Assembly: GCA_019925095.2 (NCBI GenBank)
Contig: CM034395.1
Span: 1,684,001-1,748,000 of the forward strand
Direction: 5' to 3'
Length of the DNA: 64,000 nt
Origin: Dendrolimus kikuchii
Lineage: Eukaryota > Arthropoda > Insecta > Lepidoptera > Lasiocampidae
The translations under genes were made by a program, and so were the position numbers. This document shows positions 44,969 through 56,574 of this stretch, in pieces. The stretch's first letter is position 1; the number at the start of each line of letters is the position of its first letter. A model generated the notes under the pieces. That model was not told the origin of the DNA. It did no database searches and saw only the letters and a list, made by a program, of their open reading frames with translations.

Positions 44969-45173
44969 CTAGCTGTCCCGGCAGACGTTGTTCTGCCCTG
45001 AAGAAATAAAATTTAGAACCCGATTGCAGCGCCATCTACCGGGTCCAATTGTGAATCTAAACCATCCTCGAATCCACTTGAACACATACAAAAAAAATCA
45101 TTCAAATCGGTCCAGCCGTTTAGGAGGAGTTCACTGTCAACCACACGTACAGAAGAATTATATATTATAAAGA
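44969..45173 (-). mobile_element. Helitron-like element (family 1), short
   Basis: CTAG at 44969-44972, then ctgtcccggcagacgttgtt; TC start at 45172-45173 in reverse, between A and T. 205 bp. Confidence 0.78.
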
Positions 45174-45189
45174 TATTGACTTTAATTCT

Positions 45190-45478
45190 TTTATTTAACT
45201 TGCAATGGATGTATGTAAGTTGGGGTGGAATCTTAAAAGTTAAATTTAACCAACTTCCCGGTTTCCGACTGAGCTGAAATATTGCACGAATATGCATATC
45301 GCGTGACAATGCAATAATATGGTACCATGGAGCTGATCTGATGATGGAGTCGGAAGGTGGCCATAGGAACTCCAGTACTAAACAAGATAGACCAGTCGTG
45401 ATTGGGCTCGTTTGACTTGTCTTGACTAGCACTCTGCTGCTACATGATATCCAGGATCTCAAAAGCTTGTATTTAAAA
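45190..45478. repeat. F-family dispersed repeat, inverted copy
   Basis: Inverted copy of 38066-38340. The long open frame that crosses it is not conserved in the other copy. Confidence 0.65.
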
Positions 45479-45765
45479 ACCTTTATAAGCTTATTTTGAA
45501 TATAATGACTTTTATATGAGGAATGATTTTTAATATATATCATGACTTTTTTATGACATGATAATTATGAATGATATTATAGATAAATTGACATATTGTA
45601 GGTTTTATTTTGTGGTTTTGTATTATTTAATTCCTTTTTTAAAATATAATTTTCCAATATTGTATCAAATGTATTATAATATTCTTATAGTTGTATGAGC
45701 TAAATGCGTAAAATGGATTATTTTTTTATTGGAAACTTAGCTGATATGTGTGTTATAGATAATTC

Positions 45766-45995
45766 AAAAGTGGATGGATGCAGAAGTCGTGGAAGGCCAC
45801 GACACACCTTCCATGATCAAATTGATCGTGTACTAGCAGAAGGTGATGTCAGGAGACTTAAGAACAGACGAGCGTGCATGACAAGGGCTATGAATGTCAA
45901 AGAAGCAAGTGAGGTGTTTAAGAATAAGCCTGAATGGCGCTCTGTTGCCCGTGCCTACCCCGCAAGGGAACTGGCGTGAGTTATGTATGTATGTT
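45766..45995 (+). mobile_element. RTE-A LINE, 3' fragment
   Basis: Codes from KVDGCRSRGRPRH to ARELA in frame, with a short tail of two to three tatg units. A target duplication is not clear. Confidence 0.8.
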
Positions 45996-46071
45996 TTATA
46001 GAGTAAGAATTATAATTATTGTATGTTTCCCAAATAAATTAAATAAATATTTATATGCAGCACACTATACA

Positions 46072-46790
46072 TATATACATACTGTTATACCTATTTCCGA
46101 GGGGGGTAGGCAGACTATGGATCTCAACTTGCACGGATCCTGACAGACAACACTCGCTTCATTTAATTTCATAGACCTCGTCAAACATGCATGTTTATTT
46201 GAAATGCTTTTTACCTAATCTCTCTTTAATACTTCTGCTATTTATATATTAAGTCTACCATTCACAATGCTGTCATACACTTGTTTTGCGATTCTACTTT
46301 CATCCATTCTCTCTACATGACCAAACCACCTTAACATTCCTTTTTTAACTCTTGTTATTACATCTTCTTTCATACAACTTTCCCTTGTCACATAGCTCCT
46401 TATCAAATCCAGGGGTGAAAGGCTATTTGTTTTAAGCGACATTTTGTGACAGAATTGAGTTGATGGTTTTCTTGCATTCTAATGTCTCAAACTTAAGGAA
46501 TTATAAGGAACTTGGTTTCCAACTACAAAACTACAAATTTTTTCTTTTTTAAATATAGTATGTAGTTTATTAATGAAGTCTTTTTGTGGGTCATTGAAAC
46601 TTCAAACTCCTCTATCGACACAATTTCATAAATGTCGCTTAAAACAAATAACCTTGGAGCCCTCGATATAATTCTACCTAATCTCACATATACTTCTTAA
46701 AGCTTTCATTCTAACTTCTTTTATCTTACTTCCATTCTTCTTCTATCCTACCCAACTTTCACTAACAAGTGTTGATACCGTGCCCTTACA
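46072..46790 (-). mobile_element. RTE-A2 LINE fragment split by a MITE
   Basis: Reverse orientation: a decayed 3' end with tata-type tail (46072-46140), then MLRWFGHVERMDESRIAKQ near 46260-46370, and beyond an insert the ESWVG...MKALRSICEIR region at 46673-46775. Several stops. Less well preserved than 32065-32972. Confidence 0.7.
46412..46672. mobile_element. MITE inserted in RTE-A2
   Basis: Imperfect inverted ends sharing tatttgttttaagcgacatt at each side; about 260 bp, AT-rich centre. It interrupts the RTE-A2 coding region between the LRSIC and MKEDVITRV segments, which are adjacent in the copy at 32065. Superfamily not assigned. Confidence 0.62.
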
Positions 46791-46839
46791 GGCACTTTTT
46801 GGCTGTTCATAAAGGAGTTCTACTATAAAAGAGAATTAA

Positions 46840-47145
46840 TAGTAATAATATTAACAGCCCACTAGTGGGCTATAAACATGCAACAAGTGGGCTCAAGCCT
46901 CCCATTTATAGGGGAATGGACAGTATACCCGTCATGCTTGTCCAAGGCCGATTGGCAGGTTTGACACATCGAATATCTTGATGTGCATGCTTCATCACGC
47001 TATTTTCGTTCACTAGCAGCACATTCTTATTGAAACAATGTGAGCGATAGGTCGGAAAAGTGCCTAAAGAGTGCTTACCGGCTAGAATTCGAACCCACAT
47101 TATTTGTAACACGTCAATTACTGAGCTACCACTGTGTCACTGTAC
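46840..47145 (-). mobile_element. tRNA-derived SINE
   Basis: The 5' end (right side) reads, on the minus strand, tggtagctcagtaattg, an A-box, and 40 bp later gggttcgaattct, a B-box: an internal RNA polymerase III promoter as in tRNA genes. A body of about 220 bp follows, ending in a segment with gcccactagtgggctg and an AT-rich tail. It is not a functional tRNA because the acceptor and anticodon stems do not pair. Confidence 0.68.
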
Positions 47146-47339
47146 ATTAGCGCTTGCTGTGAAATTATTTAAAATATAATAGATTCAAATCGTGTTAAAG
47201 ACAACAATTGTGATGGGAAACAAGCATAAAATAAGTTTGAAACGATTGGTATAGTTGATCCTACAACAGTAGATCAAGTACATTTTATAATTTTTTTCAA
47301 CAATCCTATCATCAAACTCAATATGTTTGAGTTTGTTTG

Positions 47340-47620
47340 AGATAATCATTATCTACAGTCAGAATTTTACACCATAAACGTCGTGGCGCTAAACCGGAAT
47401 CATTATCTTGATGACTATCACCCCATTAGGGGGGGGGGGGGGATCGCGGCTGGAATGGTATAGGGGGAGTTAGGTCGAACAGTTCAACTGCACACTCTCC
47501 GAATTGACTCAATCAATACTCCAGGCTTTGAAGTCTTGTATTGGCTCTTCTCTCAATTGACTTCACCGCTTCAAGCCGGTATTCAGCTGAGCTATCCCAA
47601 CAGGGCTGTAGCTAGAGTCG
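47340..47620 (-). repeat. Unclassified repeat with A-box-like start and G run
   Basis: The minus strand begins tgggatagctcagctgaata, close to a tRNA A-box; a gttcgacct segment about 110 bp later could be a displaced B-box. A run of 14 G lies at 47429-47442. Possibly another SINE. Confidence 0.4.
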
Positions 47621-47793
47621 AATTTGAGATAGGGAAGTATTGGTTACAGGTTGGGCGGAAGTAAAAAAATAATTGTACCGATTTTTGACTAAAACGCTCT
47701 TTACCGTAACCAAACTTGTAGTTACAATATATTTGTAATTGTAGTTACAATCATAATCAATCTCGAATTTATGTTTATTTTAGTTTAAAAGGT

Positions 47794-47852
47794 GATTCCC
47801 CGTAGCATAGATTGCAATATAGCCCATATTGCAATCTATGATACGGGGAATC
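47794..47852. repeat. Near-perfect 27-bp hairpin
   Basis: Arms 47794-47820 and 47826-47852 are reverse complements with one mismatch, around a 5-base loop (agccc). No gene is adjacent. Could be the joined ends of a palindromic MITE. Confidence 0.75.
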
Positions 47853-48040
47853 CCCTCTGCATCACAGATATTATAATTAAATAGACCCATGGCTTCTTGT
47901 GATGGCGCTTCAAATGCCATCTATACACAGAACAAAGAATTATTATAATATGAAATTAATGTCACAAACTGCGGTATGTTCGGAAAAGTTTATTTTTTTT
48001 ATTTTATTTTTATTATTTTTTTATCTCAAACTATGAACAA

Positions 48041-48721
48041 ACATACATACATACATACATAACTTCACGCCAATTCCCTTGCGGGGTAGGCACGAACAAC
48101 AGGGCGCCATTCAGGCTTATTCTTACACACCTCACTTGCTTCTTTGACATTCATAGCTCTTGTGATGCACGCTCGTCTGTTCTTAAGGCTCCTGACATCA
48201 CCTTCTGCTAGTACACAATCAATTTGATCATGGAAGGTGTGTCGTGGCCTTCCACGACTTCTGCATCCATCCACTTTTGCATTGTATATCTGTTTAGTCA
48301 TTCTTACATCTTGCATTCTTTCCACATGCCCGAAGCACCGGAGCATTCCTTTCCTTACCTTCACCCCGACACTCTCTTTCAGACCAACTCTCTTTCTTAC
48401 TTCGGTATTACGAACGCGGTCCGCGAGCGTCACTCCGCAGATTTTGCGCAGTGCTCGCATCTCGACCGCGTTTACTCTAATTTCATGCTCTCTCTTCCAT
48501 ACCCAACTCTCGCTTCCATATGTGAGCGTAGGTACCAGCACCGCGTTGTGTATGGCAAGCTGGGCCTTGTGGCTGAGATAATTAGCGCCTAGACGTTTAC
48601 CTAACGCTCCATTCACACTATTCCCCAAATTCACTCTTCTTTCTATATCAGCGGTGTACCTTCCATCCCTGCTAAAAGCACATCCAAGATATACAAACTC
48701 ACTCACTTGCTCCAGCATAAC
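48041..48721 (-). mobile_element. RTE-A LINE, long open fragment
   Basis: The best-preserved coding copy: 217 codons open from MLEQVSEFVYLGCAFSRDG to ARELA, reverse orientation, with (cata)n at the left. It holds the arginine codon that is a stop in the copy at 43143. The reverse transcriptase core is absent. Confidence 0.87.
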
Positions 48722-49166
48722 ATACGTATACGTAGTTATACTCGCAATTTATTACTAATAGGCGAACATTAAAATAGTTAATTCTTTTTCATAAAATATA
48801 CATTTAACCATAAATTAATAACATATAAAAAATGTAAGTACCTCAAATATTATAATATTTTTAACGAAATTACGCACATACGGATGTTGAAATATGCATA
48901 CAAAGAATGTTATTATCTTTTATGTGTGTATTATTTTAATGCTTATGCTCATTAATTAAAATTAATAATGTTATTAAAATTGTAAAGGCAATTAATTAAC
49001 GTGCCACACAATTAAAACTTATTTGGGTCGTATGTATAAATTTTAATATCTTCTGGTCGAAAATGTCAAAAGTACATTCATTGCATGAATGTTCTTTGTT
49101 TGCATGTCTTTAATATGACGCTGTGTATTGTTATTATGACTATTGAATATTGAATTTTATTGTGAA
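48722..49166. other. Unassigned AT-rich DNA
   Basis: No gene seen. Confidence 0.4.
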
Positions 49167-49583
49167 CTAGCTGTACCTCCTGTTCTGCCTTTAAAAAATA
49201 AAAATCTAGAACCCGATTGCAGCGCCATCTACCTGGTTCAAGTTTGAAACTGATCGAGTGGTAAGTGATCAATTATCGACCGTCGAGAGTAGAAAATTAT
49301 TTAAGTACTAAAATCGCTATTAAAAAATAGGGGTTGGTGGTAGAAGGATAAAAATTTAGGATTATATCTATTTTTAATGCCAAATCATAATAAAATATAA
49401 ATAAGAAATATTGTTAAAAAAATAAAATAAAATATTTAGAGGTGGGTCACCCTTATCATTTAGGGGTATGAAAAATATATGTTGGCCGATTCCCAGACCT
49501 ACCCGATATGCATACAAAATTTCATATAAATCGGTTCTGCCGTTTCGGAGGGGTTTGGTAATAAACACCGCGGCAGAATTGTA

Positions 49584-49585
<2 letters not shown>
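49167..49585 (-). mobile_element. Helitron-like element (family 1)
   Basis: CTAG at 49167-49170; body follows the 63210 copy (gatgttggccgattctc-like and gccgtttcggaggggtttgg segments). Its 5' end runs into an (AT)n tract. Confidence 0.72.

Positions 49586-49658
<73 letters not shown>
49586..49658. repeat. (AT)n microsatellite
   Basis: About 70 bp of almost uninterrupted AT repeats directly at the 5' end of a Helitron-like element, where its tctaatatataaa start would be; the start sequence may have seeded the expansion. Confidence 0.9.
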
Positions 49659-49662
<4 letters not shown>

Positions 49663-49816
49663 TATTCACTTACTAGAATATTTGAAGAAACTGCGTTAAT
49701 TTTACTGCTATGATGTTTTTTCAAGGCATGTTTCAATTGCCATTGAAAAAGGATGTTTCTTTTTTTTTCTGTCTTCAAAACTAAGCACATTCAGAAACAT
49801 GTTTAATACATTAGTA

Positions 49817-50213
49817 CATACATAACTTCACGTCAGTTCCCTTGCGGGGTAGGCACGAAGAACAGAGCGCCATTTAGGCTTATTATTCTTACACACCTCA
49901 CTTGCTTCTTTGACATTCATAACTCTTGTCATGCACGCTCGTCTATTCTTAAGGCTCCTGACATCACCTTCTGCTAGTACACGATCAATTTGATCATGGA
50001 CGGTGTGTCGTGGCCTTCCACGACTTCTGCATCAATCCACTTTTGCATTGTATATGTGTTTAGTCATTCTTTCATCATGCATTCTTTCCACATGCTCGAA
50101 CCACCGGAGCATTCCTTTCCTTACCTTCACCCCGACACTCTCTTTCAGACCAATTCTCTTTCTTACTTCGGTATTACGATCGCGGTCCGCGAACGTCATT
50201 CCGCAGATTTTAC
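49817..50213 (-). mobile_element. RTE-A LINE, 3' fragment with target duplication
   Basis: Reverse orientation from tail to the KICGMTFADRD region. aatacattagta at 49805-49816 and 50214-50225. A three-base insertion near the stop and a few changes distinguish it. Confidence 0.85.
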
Positions 50214-50225
50214 AATACATTAGTA

Positions 50226-50645
50226 ATGTAATATTTTGTATTTTTTAGAATGTGATCTTTTATATGAAAACACAGCTTGCCTTATTATGCTATAGATACA
50301 GCGCTAAATCATAAAAAACTAATACTAATCCAAGTAAGCCGGTGCGGACGCTTACATACATGTGCATTGTTCTTAGTTAAAGTGGCTTTTACCCTATAAT
50401 GATTTATGGTCATAATTGCTCATTAGAGCAATCTGACCATGGGTCAACACCGCGATGTTAGCCACGAATTGCCGAGTTTGTCAGCTATTAGTACTTACTG
50501 GGTTTATAGGTGAATCACTTCGAACAGCGGGTTAAGTGTGTGGTATTATTATAAGTCACGGCTGACGGACGCGGTTGAGGAGCGTGGGTTACAACAGTGA
50601 TCCGCAAAGTATGTACCGTGGCACACTGATGTACCGTGATCATGA
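50226..50645. other. Unassigned DNA
   Basis: No gene seen. cagtgatccgcaaagtatgt at 50597-50616 resembles a hAT terminus but no partner end was found. Confidence 0.35.
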
Positions 50646-50962
50646 ATTTTTTTTTTATTGCAGGAGTTCAGCAGACAGGCAGACGGCCCACTTGATGGAA
50701 AGCGATTACCATCGCCTATGAACATTTGCAACACCAAAGGTGCTACAAATACGCTGCTGCTCTCTTAAGGGAGACTGGAACCTGGTCACTAATGCCGGAA
50801 CACAACTCAAGGTTGTTATGGCGACATACTTTAGACTAGGGGTGGTAGCCATCCAGTCGGGCAAATGCCCTATCACCTGGCTGTGGGTTGTTTGGTCGCC
50901 TCTTACGACAGGCCGGGCGGCCGCAGGAAATTGTATTCTTTCTCCGTTCCTGTACGGATAAA
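50646..50962 (-). mobile_element. SINE-B copy, full length
   Basis: Poly(T), ttattgcaggagttcagcag, to cctgtacggataaa. Close to consensus. Confidence 0.83.
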
Positions 50963-51650
50963 TAGTATAATAAGCGTTTAATGTTGATTGAGTTTCTTGA
51001 CTTACTGTTACGTTCGTCGATATGAAAATGAACATTCGGATTAGATGCTTCATTTCTATCTTTCAATTTTGATGAATTCCTTTGTATTTTGCGGAATATA
51101 CTACCTAAATAACAATCACATGAATAAAAAAATACAATTAAATACTAAAACTAAACTACAGTATGAAAAATAAACCTAAAATTAAAAACTAGAACTAAAT
51201 AAAAAAGGAGGGCATAATCCATAATATAAATAAAACTAGCTTAAAAAAAAAATAAAAAAAAATAATTGATGAATCGATAATAATCTTGAATAATTAAGTG
51301 TCCTTGAATACCCCCGTGTGTTGCTAGTTCTGCCCTTCAATCAAATTGAATCAATATGGCTCATCCTGCAAAATGCAATGAAAACTGGGCACTTGACTTA
51401 CTGTATTTCGTTAACTGGAACCAATCCATCTAAGATCCGTCACAGCGCCGGCGGATGCGGCGAGATCAAAGCGGGCCCCCGTCAATAAGGAGGTGTTTAC
51501 ACTGTGAAGTAAAAAGTGATGGGTCCCACCGGTTGTTCTTTGATCTCCCCTTGTAATGACTCGACTGTTTATCAGTTGGTGTGGTCACGTCTTTATGCAT
51601 CGCTCGTGAGAGTGCAGTCACGCTCCTATTGCTTGCTTCTGTTTTCATTT
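50963..51650. other. Mostly unassigned; P-family 3' UTR piece
   Basis: 51139-51206 is nearly identical to 8266-8331, the likely 3' UTR of the P-family element. The remainder shows no gene. Confidence 0.45.
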
Positions 51651-51743
51651 ATATACAACTTCGTCCGCGTGGACGTTTTTTGCGCGGAACCCTAAAAGAA
51701 CTGGAATCCAAGGTTACTCCTTATAACATCAGCTATCTGGAAC
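51651..51743 (-). mobile_element. Helitron-like fragment hosting a hAT element
   Basis: Shares acttcgtccgcgtgg and actccttataacatcagc with 37218-37415. Cut on its right by the hAT element. Confidence 0.5.
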
Positions 51744-51751
51744 ATCTAGAT

Positions 51752-52263
51752 CAGGGGACACCAATTAGTTTCGCTCGGGGTCCGTTTTAAGAAATGAAAT
51801 GACCATCGCGTTCCGCACAACATTTTATAGAAAAAAATATTTATTAAGCAAATGTAATTATGGAAATAACAAAGGTATTTTTTTACATATCAACGAGAAA
51901 AATGTCTTTTTTTGTTGCGGACCATCTGTCTGAAGTTTGGAGTAAAATTGGTGCAAGCTAGCGACATTAACTCCTGGGGATGTTCATCAGTAAGTCGAGA
52001 TTGAAATTTATCCTTAATGATGTTCATCTTCGAAAATGCTGCTTCACAAATATATGTTGACGCAAACAAAGTAAGAAGTTTCATAGCAATTTTTTTGTAG
52101 TTCTGGATATTTATTACCAGACACAAATTTTATCCAAAACTTTTCACTGGAAACTTCCGCATGTTTGTTTTAAAATTATAGTGAAGTTGCTGTTTCTCGC
52201 GCTATACACAAAATGGGTCGGCGGTCCGGATGCGGACCGCGGTCCGCTATTTGGCAACCCCTG
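51752..52263 (-). mobile_element. hAT transposon remnant
   Basis: Terminal inverted repeats caggggacaccaa and caggggttgccaa (reverse) at the two ends, flanked by atctagat (51744-51751) and atctacat (52264-52271), an 8-bp duplication with one mismatch. Inside, the reverse frame 52126-51890 is the C-terminal dimerisation region of a hAT transposase (SRLTDEH segment), related to EPM2AIP1/GTF2IRD2/ZBED-type domesticated proteins. The catalytic part is deleted. Confidence 0.8.
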
Positions 52264-52268
52264 ATCTA

Positions 52269-52365
52269 CATACATACAAACATAACTTCACGCCAGTTCC
52301 CTTGCGGGGTAGGCACGAACAACAGAGCGCCATTCAGGCTTATTCTTACACACCTCACTTGCTCT
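52269..52365 (-). mobile_element. RTE-A LINE, very short 3' fragment
   Basis: Only the tail and the last ~25 codons. tgatcta flanks it at 52262-52268 and 52366-52372, overlapping the end of the hAT element, so it inserted after the hAT. Confidence 0.75.
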
Positions 52366-52662
52366 TGATCTAGACAGACAAAAATACTAAAAATTGAATT
52401 TTCGTAATCTTCTGGTCGAATTATCCATTATTATTATTGGATTTTAGGATCCTGAAGTCATGGCTCACTGACTTTTGGGGTGCCTAACCCTCAATTGTAT
52501 ATATACCTATAACCTTCAATTGTTTCGGGGTGAGGTCGCCGACAGGGGCTGGATGAGGAAGACCGTTATCCGGCGCAAACTTGGGGAGGCCTACGTCCAG
52601 CAGTGGACAGAGACTGACTGAAGAAGAAGAAGTGTTCAAGGTGGACAGTATATTGGCACCAG

Positions 52663-53200
52663 CATGTTGCAAATGTCCATAGGCGACAGTAACCACATCC
52701 CATCACGTAGGCCGTCAATCTGTGAAAAAGAATATTTTCAAAATTTATCGCAGTTAAACCATAAAGTAAGATATTGCGGCCAGGTGACCTGTCGTAAGAG
52801 ACGACAAAACAACCCACAGCTAGGTGGTAGAGCATTTGTCCGCCTGGATGGCTACCACCCCTGGTCTAAAGCATGCCGCCATAACAACCTTGAGTTGTTT
52901 TCCAACATTAGTGACCAGGTTCCAGTCTCCCTTAAGAGAGCAGCAGCGCATTTGTAGCACCTTTGGTGTTACAAATGTCCATAGGCGATGGTAACCGCTT
53001 TGCATCAAGTGGGCCGTATGCCTGTCTGCTGCACACCTGCAATAAAAAAAAACAACCTTGAGTTGTGTTCCGGCATTAGTGGCCAGGTTCCAGCCCCATC
53101 TACGAGTCCGACAGCACATTGGTAGCACACCTTTAGTGTTGCAAATGTTTATAGGCGACGGTAACCACTTTCCATCACAGTTGGGCCGGTAAGGCTGGCT
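52663..53200 (+). mobile_element. Cluster of three SINE-B pieces
   Basis: A short 3' end (52663-52730), a nearly full copy (52774-53051) with poly(A), and directly after it a partial variant copy (53053-53200). All in the same orientation. Confidence 0.72.
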
Positions 53201-53959
53201 CCTGTACTCCAGTACACAATAAATAAACTTAGGTCACCTCCGAAACATGATCCATAAACAAAGTTAAAACATTCATAAATATACTCAATACAGACAGTTA
53301 AGATAATTTATTACAGGATAATTCCATTCTAGAACAAAACTATTCCATGCAAAAAGATCTTTTGTCTATGGTATTAGTGCCGTTAATCCAATTTTCGTAA
53401 CGTAAATACAAAAATTTAAACTAAAGCAGTTATAACTTGAAACAAAAAACACAATGACTTTACAACCAGTAAAAACCATTTTGCAATTTTCAACAAAACA
53501 TTCTGTACTACTTCGTAGTTTGTCTATAGTTCAAAATGTTTTTATACAATATGTCCTAAATCCACAATACGTAATCATTATTACCCTCATTTAGTATTGT
53601 CTTGTCACCTTTTGAAGTGAACCGACTCAGTGTTGGGCCATAAAAATAGCGCTTTTCAACATTCACAAATCCAATATGAAATCAGAAAAAAATATGAGGT
53701 ACTGCCGATAGTACCTACTTATTTTGTAGTATTGATTTGATGAGTATGGTATAGTAAAATAATCCTGGCATGGTAAGTATCGCAAATTAAATTTTTGTTA
53801 CTTGCTATATGATATGTTTGGGATCGGCCCAAGAGTGACTCATTGTATATTACCCAAAACACAAGTGTAACTTGCTTAGCTTAGGATATACAATGTGTGT
53901 ATTTTTATTTGTCTATCGATTTATCCCGTATAAGTACATTATCATGTATGTTTCTGCAG
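53201..53959. other. Unassigned AT-rich DNA
   Basis: No gene seen. Confidence 0.4.
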
Positions 53960-54125
53960 ACCACGGGCCATAGAAGGGGCCTGGATTTTTGGAGGGCTTG
54001 GCTGGCGCCATGGAAAGGCCAACATGACAAATTTAATCTAAATATGGCGTGACACTGACTGGCGATTGTCCTTGTCTACACCACATAAAAATGCACCCAA
54101 CTTCATGCCCCAGTCGGTGTAGGTT
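53960..54125. repeat. E-family dispersed repeat, short copy
   Basis: Matches one end of 20484-21090 in the same orientation (gaccacgggcc, tggcgtgacactgac). Confidence 0.6.
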
Positions 54126-54840
54126 AGTAAATTTATTATTATTTTAATTAAAAAAAATATCATCTTCATCCTTAATGTCCTGGATACAAACAAGTTTTTT
54201 TTTAATGATTCAGACCCACAACTCAGATGTTTTTTTACATATTTTGTAATGTGAAAGTTTTGCGAATATTAAAAAAAACAGAAATAACGATGGCCAAAAA
54301 GGAAGAAACATTTTTCACTTTCGACTTAAATATTATATAATCATTCAGATTAAAAACCATAAATGAATATCAGAATAATTATACGTTTTACTTTTTTTAA
54401 TGTACAGCTCTCTCTTTTCTTTCACCCTATCCCTATTAATTGAGATCGGCACAATATGTCTTTTCCTTCCACACTTCTCTCTTCTGACACATCACAAATC
54501 ATCATATCATGCTTCACACAATTGTTAAATGTACAGCTGCCGATGAAATATTTGTAACATTTGATATTAAATACCCCACGCTTTATGAAAATAAAATCAT
54601 CTACCAGTATAATATAATATATCTTCATATTTAAAAAGCATTTTCTACCTTTTAGATCGAATTATTATCAAATCGTATTTTTAAATTTATTTCTGTTTAA
54701 ACTTCTCTGCTCTTGAGTTAGAACTATTTGTCGCGAGGATATTACAAACAAAAATTGTACCCACAGCAGAACCGAACTCCAGGTATACGTGTATGATACA
54801 AATATGTTTGTTTAAATGAGAATCGCACTATAGTGTAAAG
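54126..54840. other. Unassigned AT-rich DNA
   Basis: No supported gene. Confidence 0.4.
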
Positions 54841-54959
54841 ATGTCCCTAATGGTTGGAAGAGCGAGATGGAATGCTCCTCCGTCTCTAAGGAAGATCATC
54901 CAGCAAGGCTATTGATGTACCTCGCAAGCCTAGGCCCATCTATTATTGTTGGAAATATG

Positions 54960-55780
54960 TATATATTGTTTGTATGTTTTGGGAATCGTTTGCGACCACA
55001 ATTATTTTACAGCGCAATCTATTTACTTGTAAATGTACCAATACAATAGATACGTTATTATTATACTATTTAGATTTGACTCAAGAGCAACTTAATAAAC
55101 TTGAGCGCCTCCAAAACTTTTCCATAAGGTTCATATTTGGGTTACGCAAGTATGACCACGTTTCTAAATTTCGAAAAAAACTCAAGTAGTTGCCAATTCG
55201 TTTTCGCCGGAATGCTCACATTCTTTCATTGCTTTATAGTATTTTATTCATCCCTAATACTCCACAATATCTTAAAGAACGCTTCGAATTTATTTCTTGC
55301 TCTCACAATTTACGCCCTTCCAGTCAACATAGACTTATTACTCCTATTCATAATACAACGTTTTCCAATAATTCTTTCAAGGTTAAGGCTTTCCAACTTT
55401 GGAATTCATTGTCTGTTGCTGTCAGACAAGCAAAATCCCTAATAACATTTAAGAACTTAGTCAGGAAATTCTATCTGCAATATAATGATATGTAATTTTA
55501 TATAATTAGTAGATATTATATTGCATATAGTTATATGTTTATTATGTTTAAATAGTTGCATATTATCACCATATCTTGTATATGTATATGAAATGTAAGT
55601 AATCGTACAATAATTATGTATACCACCGTCGCCACTCCTAATCAGAATATTCTTGCCACGGGTAGTCTGGAAGAGATCGCTTTTTAGCGATGAGACCGCC
55701 CTTTGTACCCAACTAGACTAATACTAGTTCGTAAGTTTTTCTGTAATGGTGTACAATAAAGTGTTATCTATCTATACGTA
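54960..55780 (+). mobile_element. LINE-D (CR1/jockey-like), 3' end
   Basis: Codes TQEQLNKLERLQNFSIRFI, then LPIRFRRNAHILSLLYSIL, NNSFKVKAFQLWNSLSVAVR and a C-terminal LQYNDM, the pattern of CR1/jockey-superfamily ends. TAG at 55187-55189 interrupts the frame where related proteins have tryptophan. A 3' UTR and (tatc)n tail follow. The 5' boundary is uncertain. Confidence 0.72.
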
Positions 55781-56184
55781 TATCGCAATTTTTACGCCTA
55801 GCATGCCTTCATATCATCCAAAATTTAAATCTGAATCATCACCCGCTATCCGCTTCGCTCCAAACCCCGCTCTATGAACGGCCCAACCACACAAGTGTTA
55901 CAAGGCAACCGGCACACTGAAATTATTTACAGCCGTCGGCATTTTACAAAGCCCGTCGCATGTTTAGTGCCACCATAAATACTAATACTACCCGAACAGG
56001 GCACATTTATTTCGCCTCACCTTTATTTATTGCTATACTACCATGCCCTGGTTTCGCTCCGGGTTTTTTGGAACAGTACATACAGATAACATTCGTCATC
56101 AAAGCTATTATTAACGTAGTTGTTATGTTACTTAGACGGCCATATTTATTTCGTTTGGCGAGCGAAATTGAACTATATCTAGGG
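55781..56184. other. Unassigned DNA
   Basis: No supported gene. Confidence 0.4.
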
Positions 56185-56563
56185 CAGGGGACGGCAACCT
56201 TTTGAGTGGGAAGAGTCAAAAATTACAATTTACGAAATTTCAAATTTTTTAAATAGCCACAATTTTTTTCTTGCCAACAATAAATATTACTTGCATAGAT
56301 TAAGTGTTTTGATAAGAACAAACAAATCTATTTATTGATATATAAGTAGTGTTTTTCACAACAAAAATATAATATTTATGTGTCATTATTAGATAATTAC
56401 TTAAATTAAAAAATTAAACATTAACTTACAACACTAACTTGTGCTTCAATAACAAACAAACTCAATGAAAGCCATGTATATTTTTGCGTATGTAACTAAA
56501 GAGCCGCAGCTTTACATCCAAAAAGCCACATTTGGCTCGCGAGCCGCAGGTTGCCGACTCCTG
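56185..56563. mobile_element. hAT-type MITE
   Basis: Ends caggggacggcaacct and its complement aggttgccgactcctg; flanks atctaggg and ctctagga share TCTAGG, a decayed 8-bp duplication. 379 bp, AT-rich, no coding frame. Confidence 0.75.
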
Positions 56564-56574
56564 CTCTAGGAGTT

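Noticed and set aside
45013..45543. 176-codon minus-strand frame
   Set aside because: Runs across a Helitron-like element and an F-family repeat; not conserved in the F copy at 38066.
47075..47145. Possible tRNA gene on the minus strand
   Set aside because: A- and B-boxes are good but the acceptor and anticodon stems do not pair, and a long non-tRNA body follows: a SINE head.
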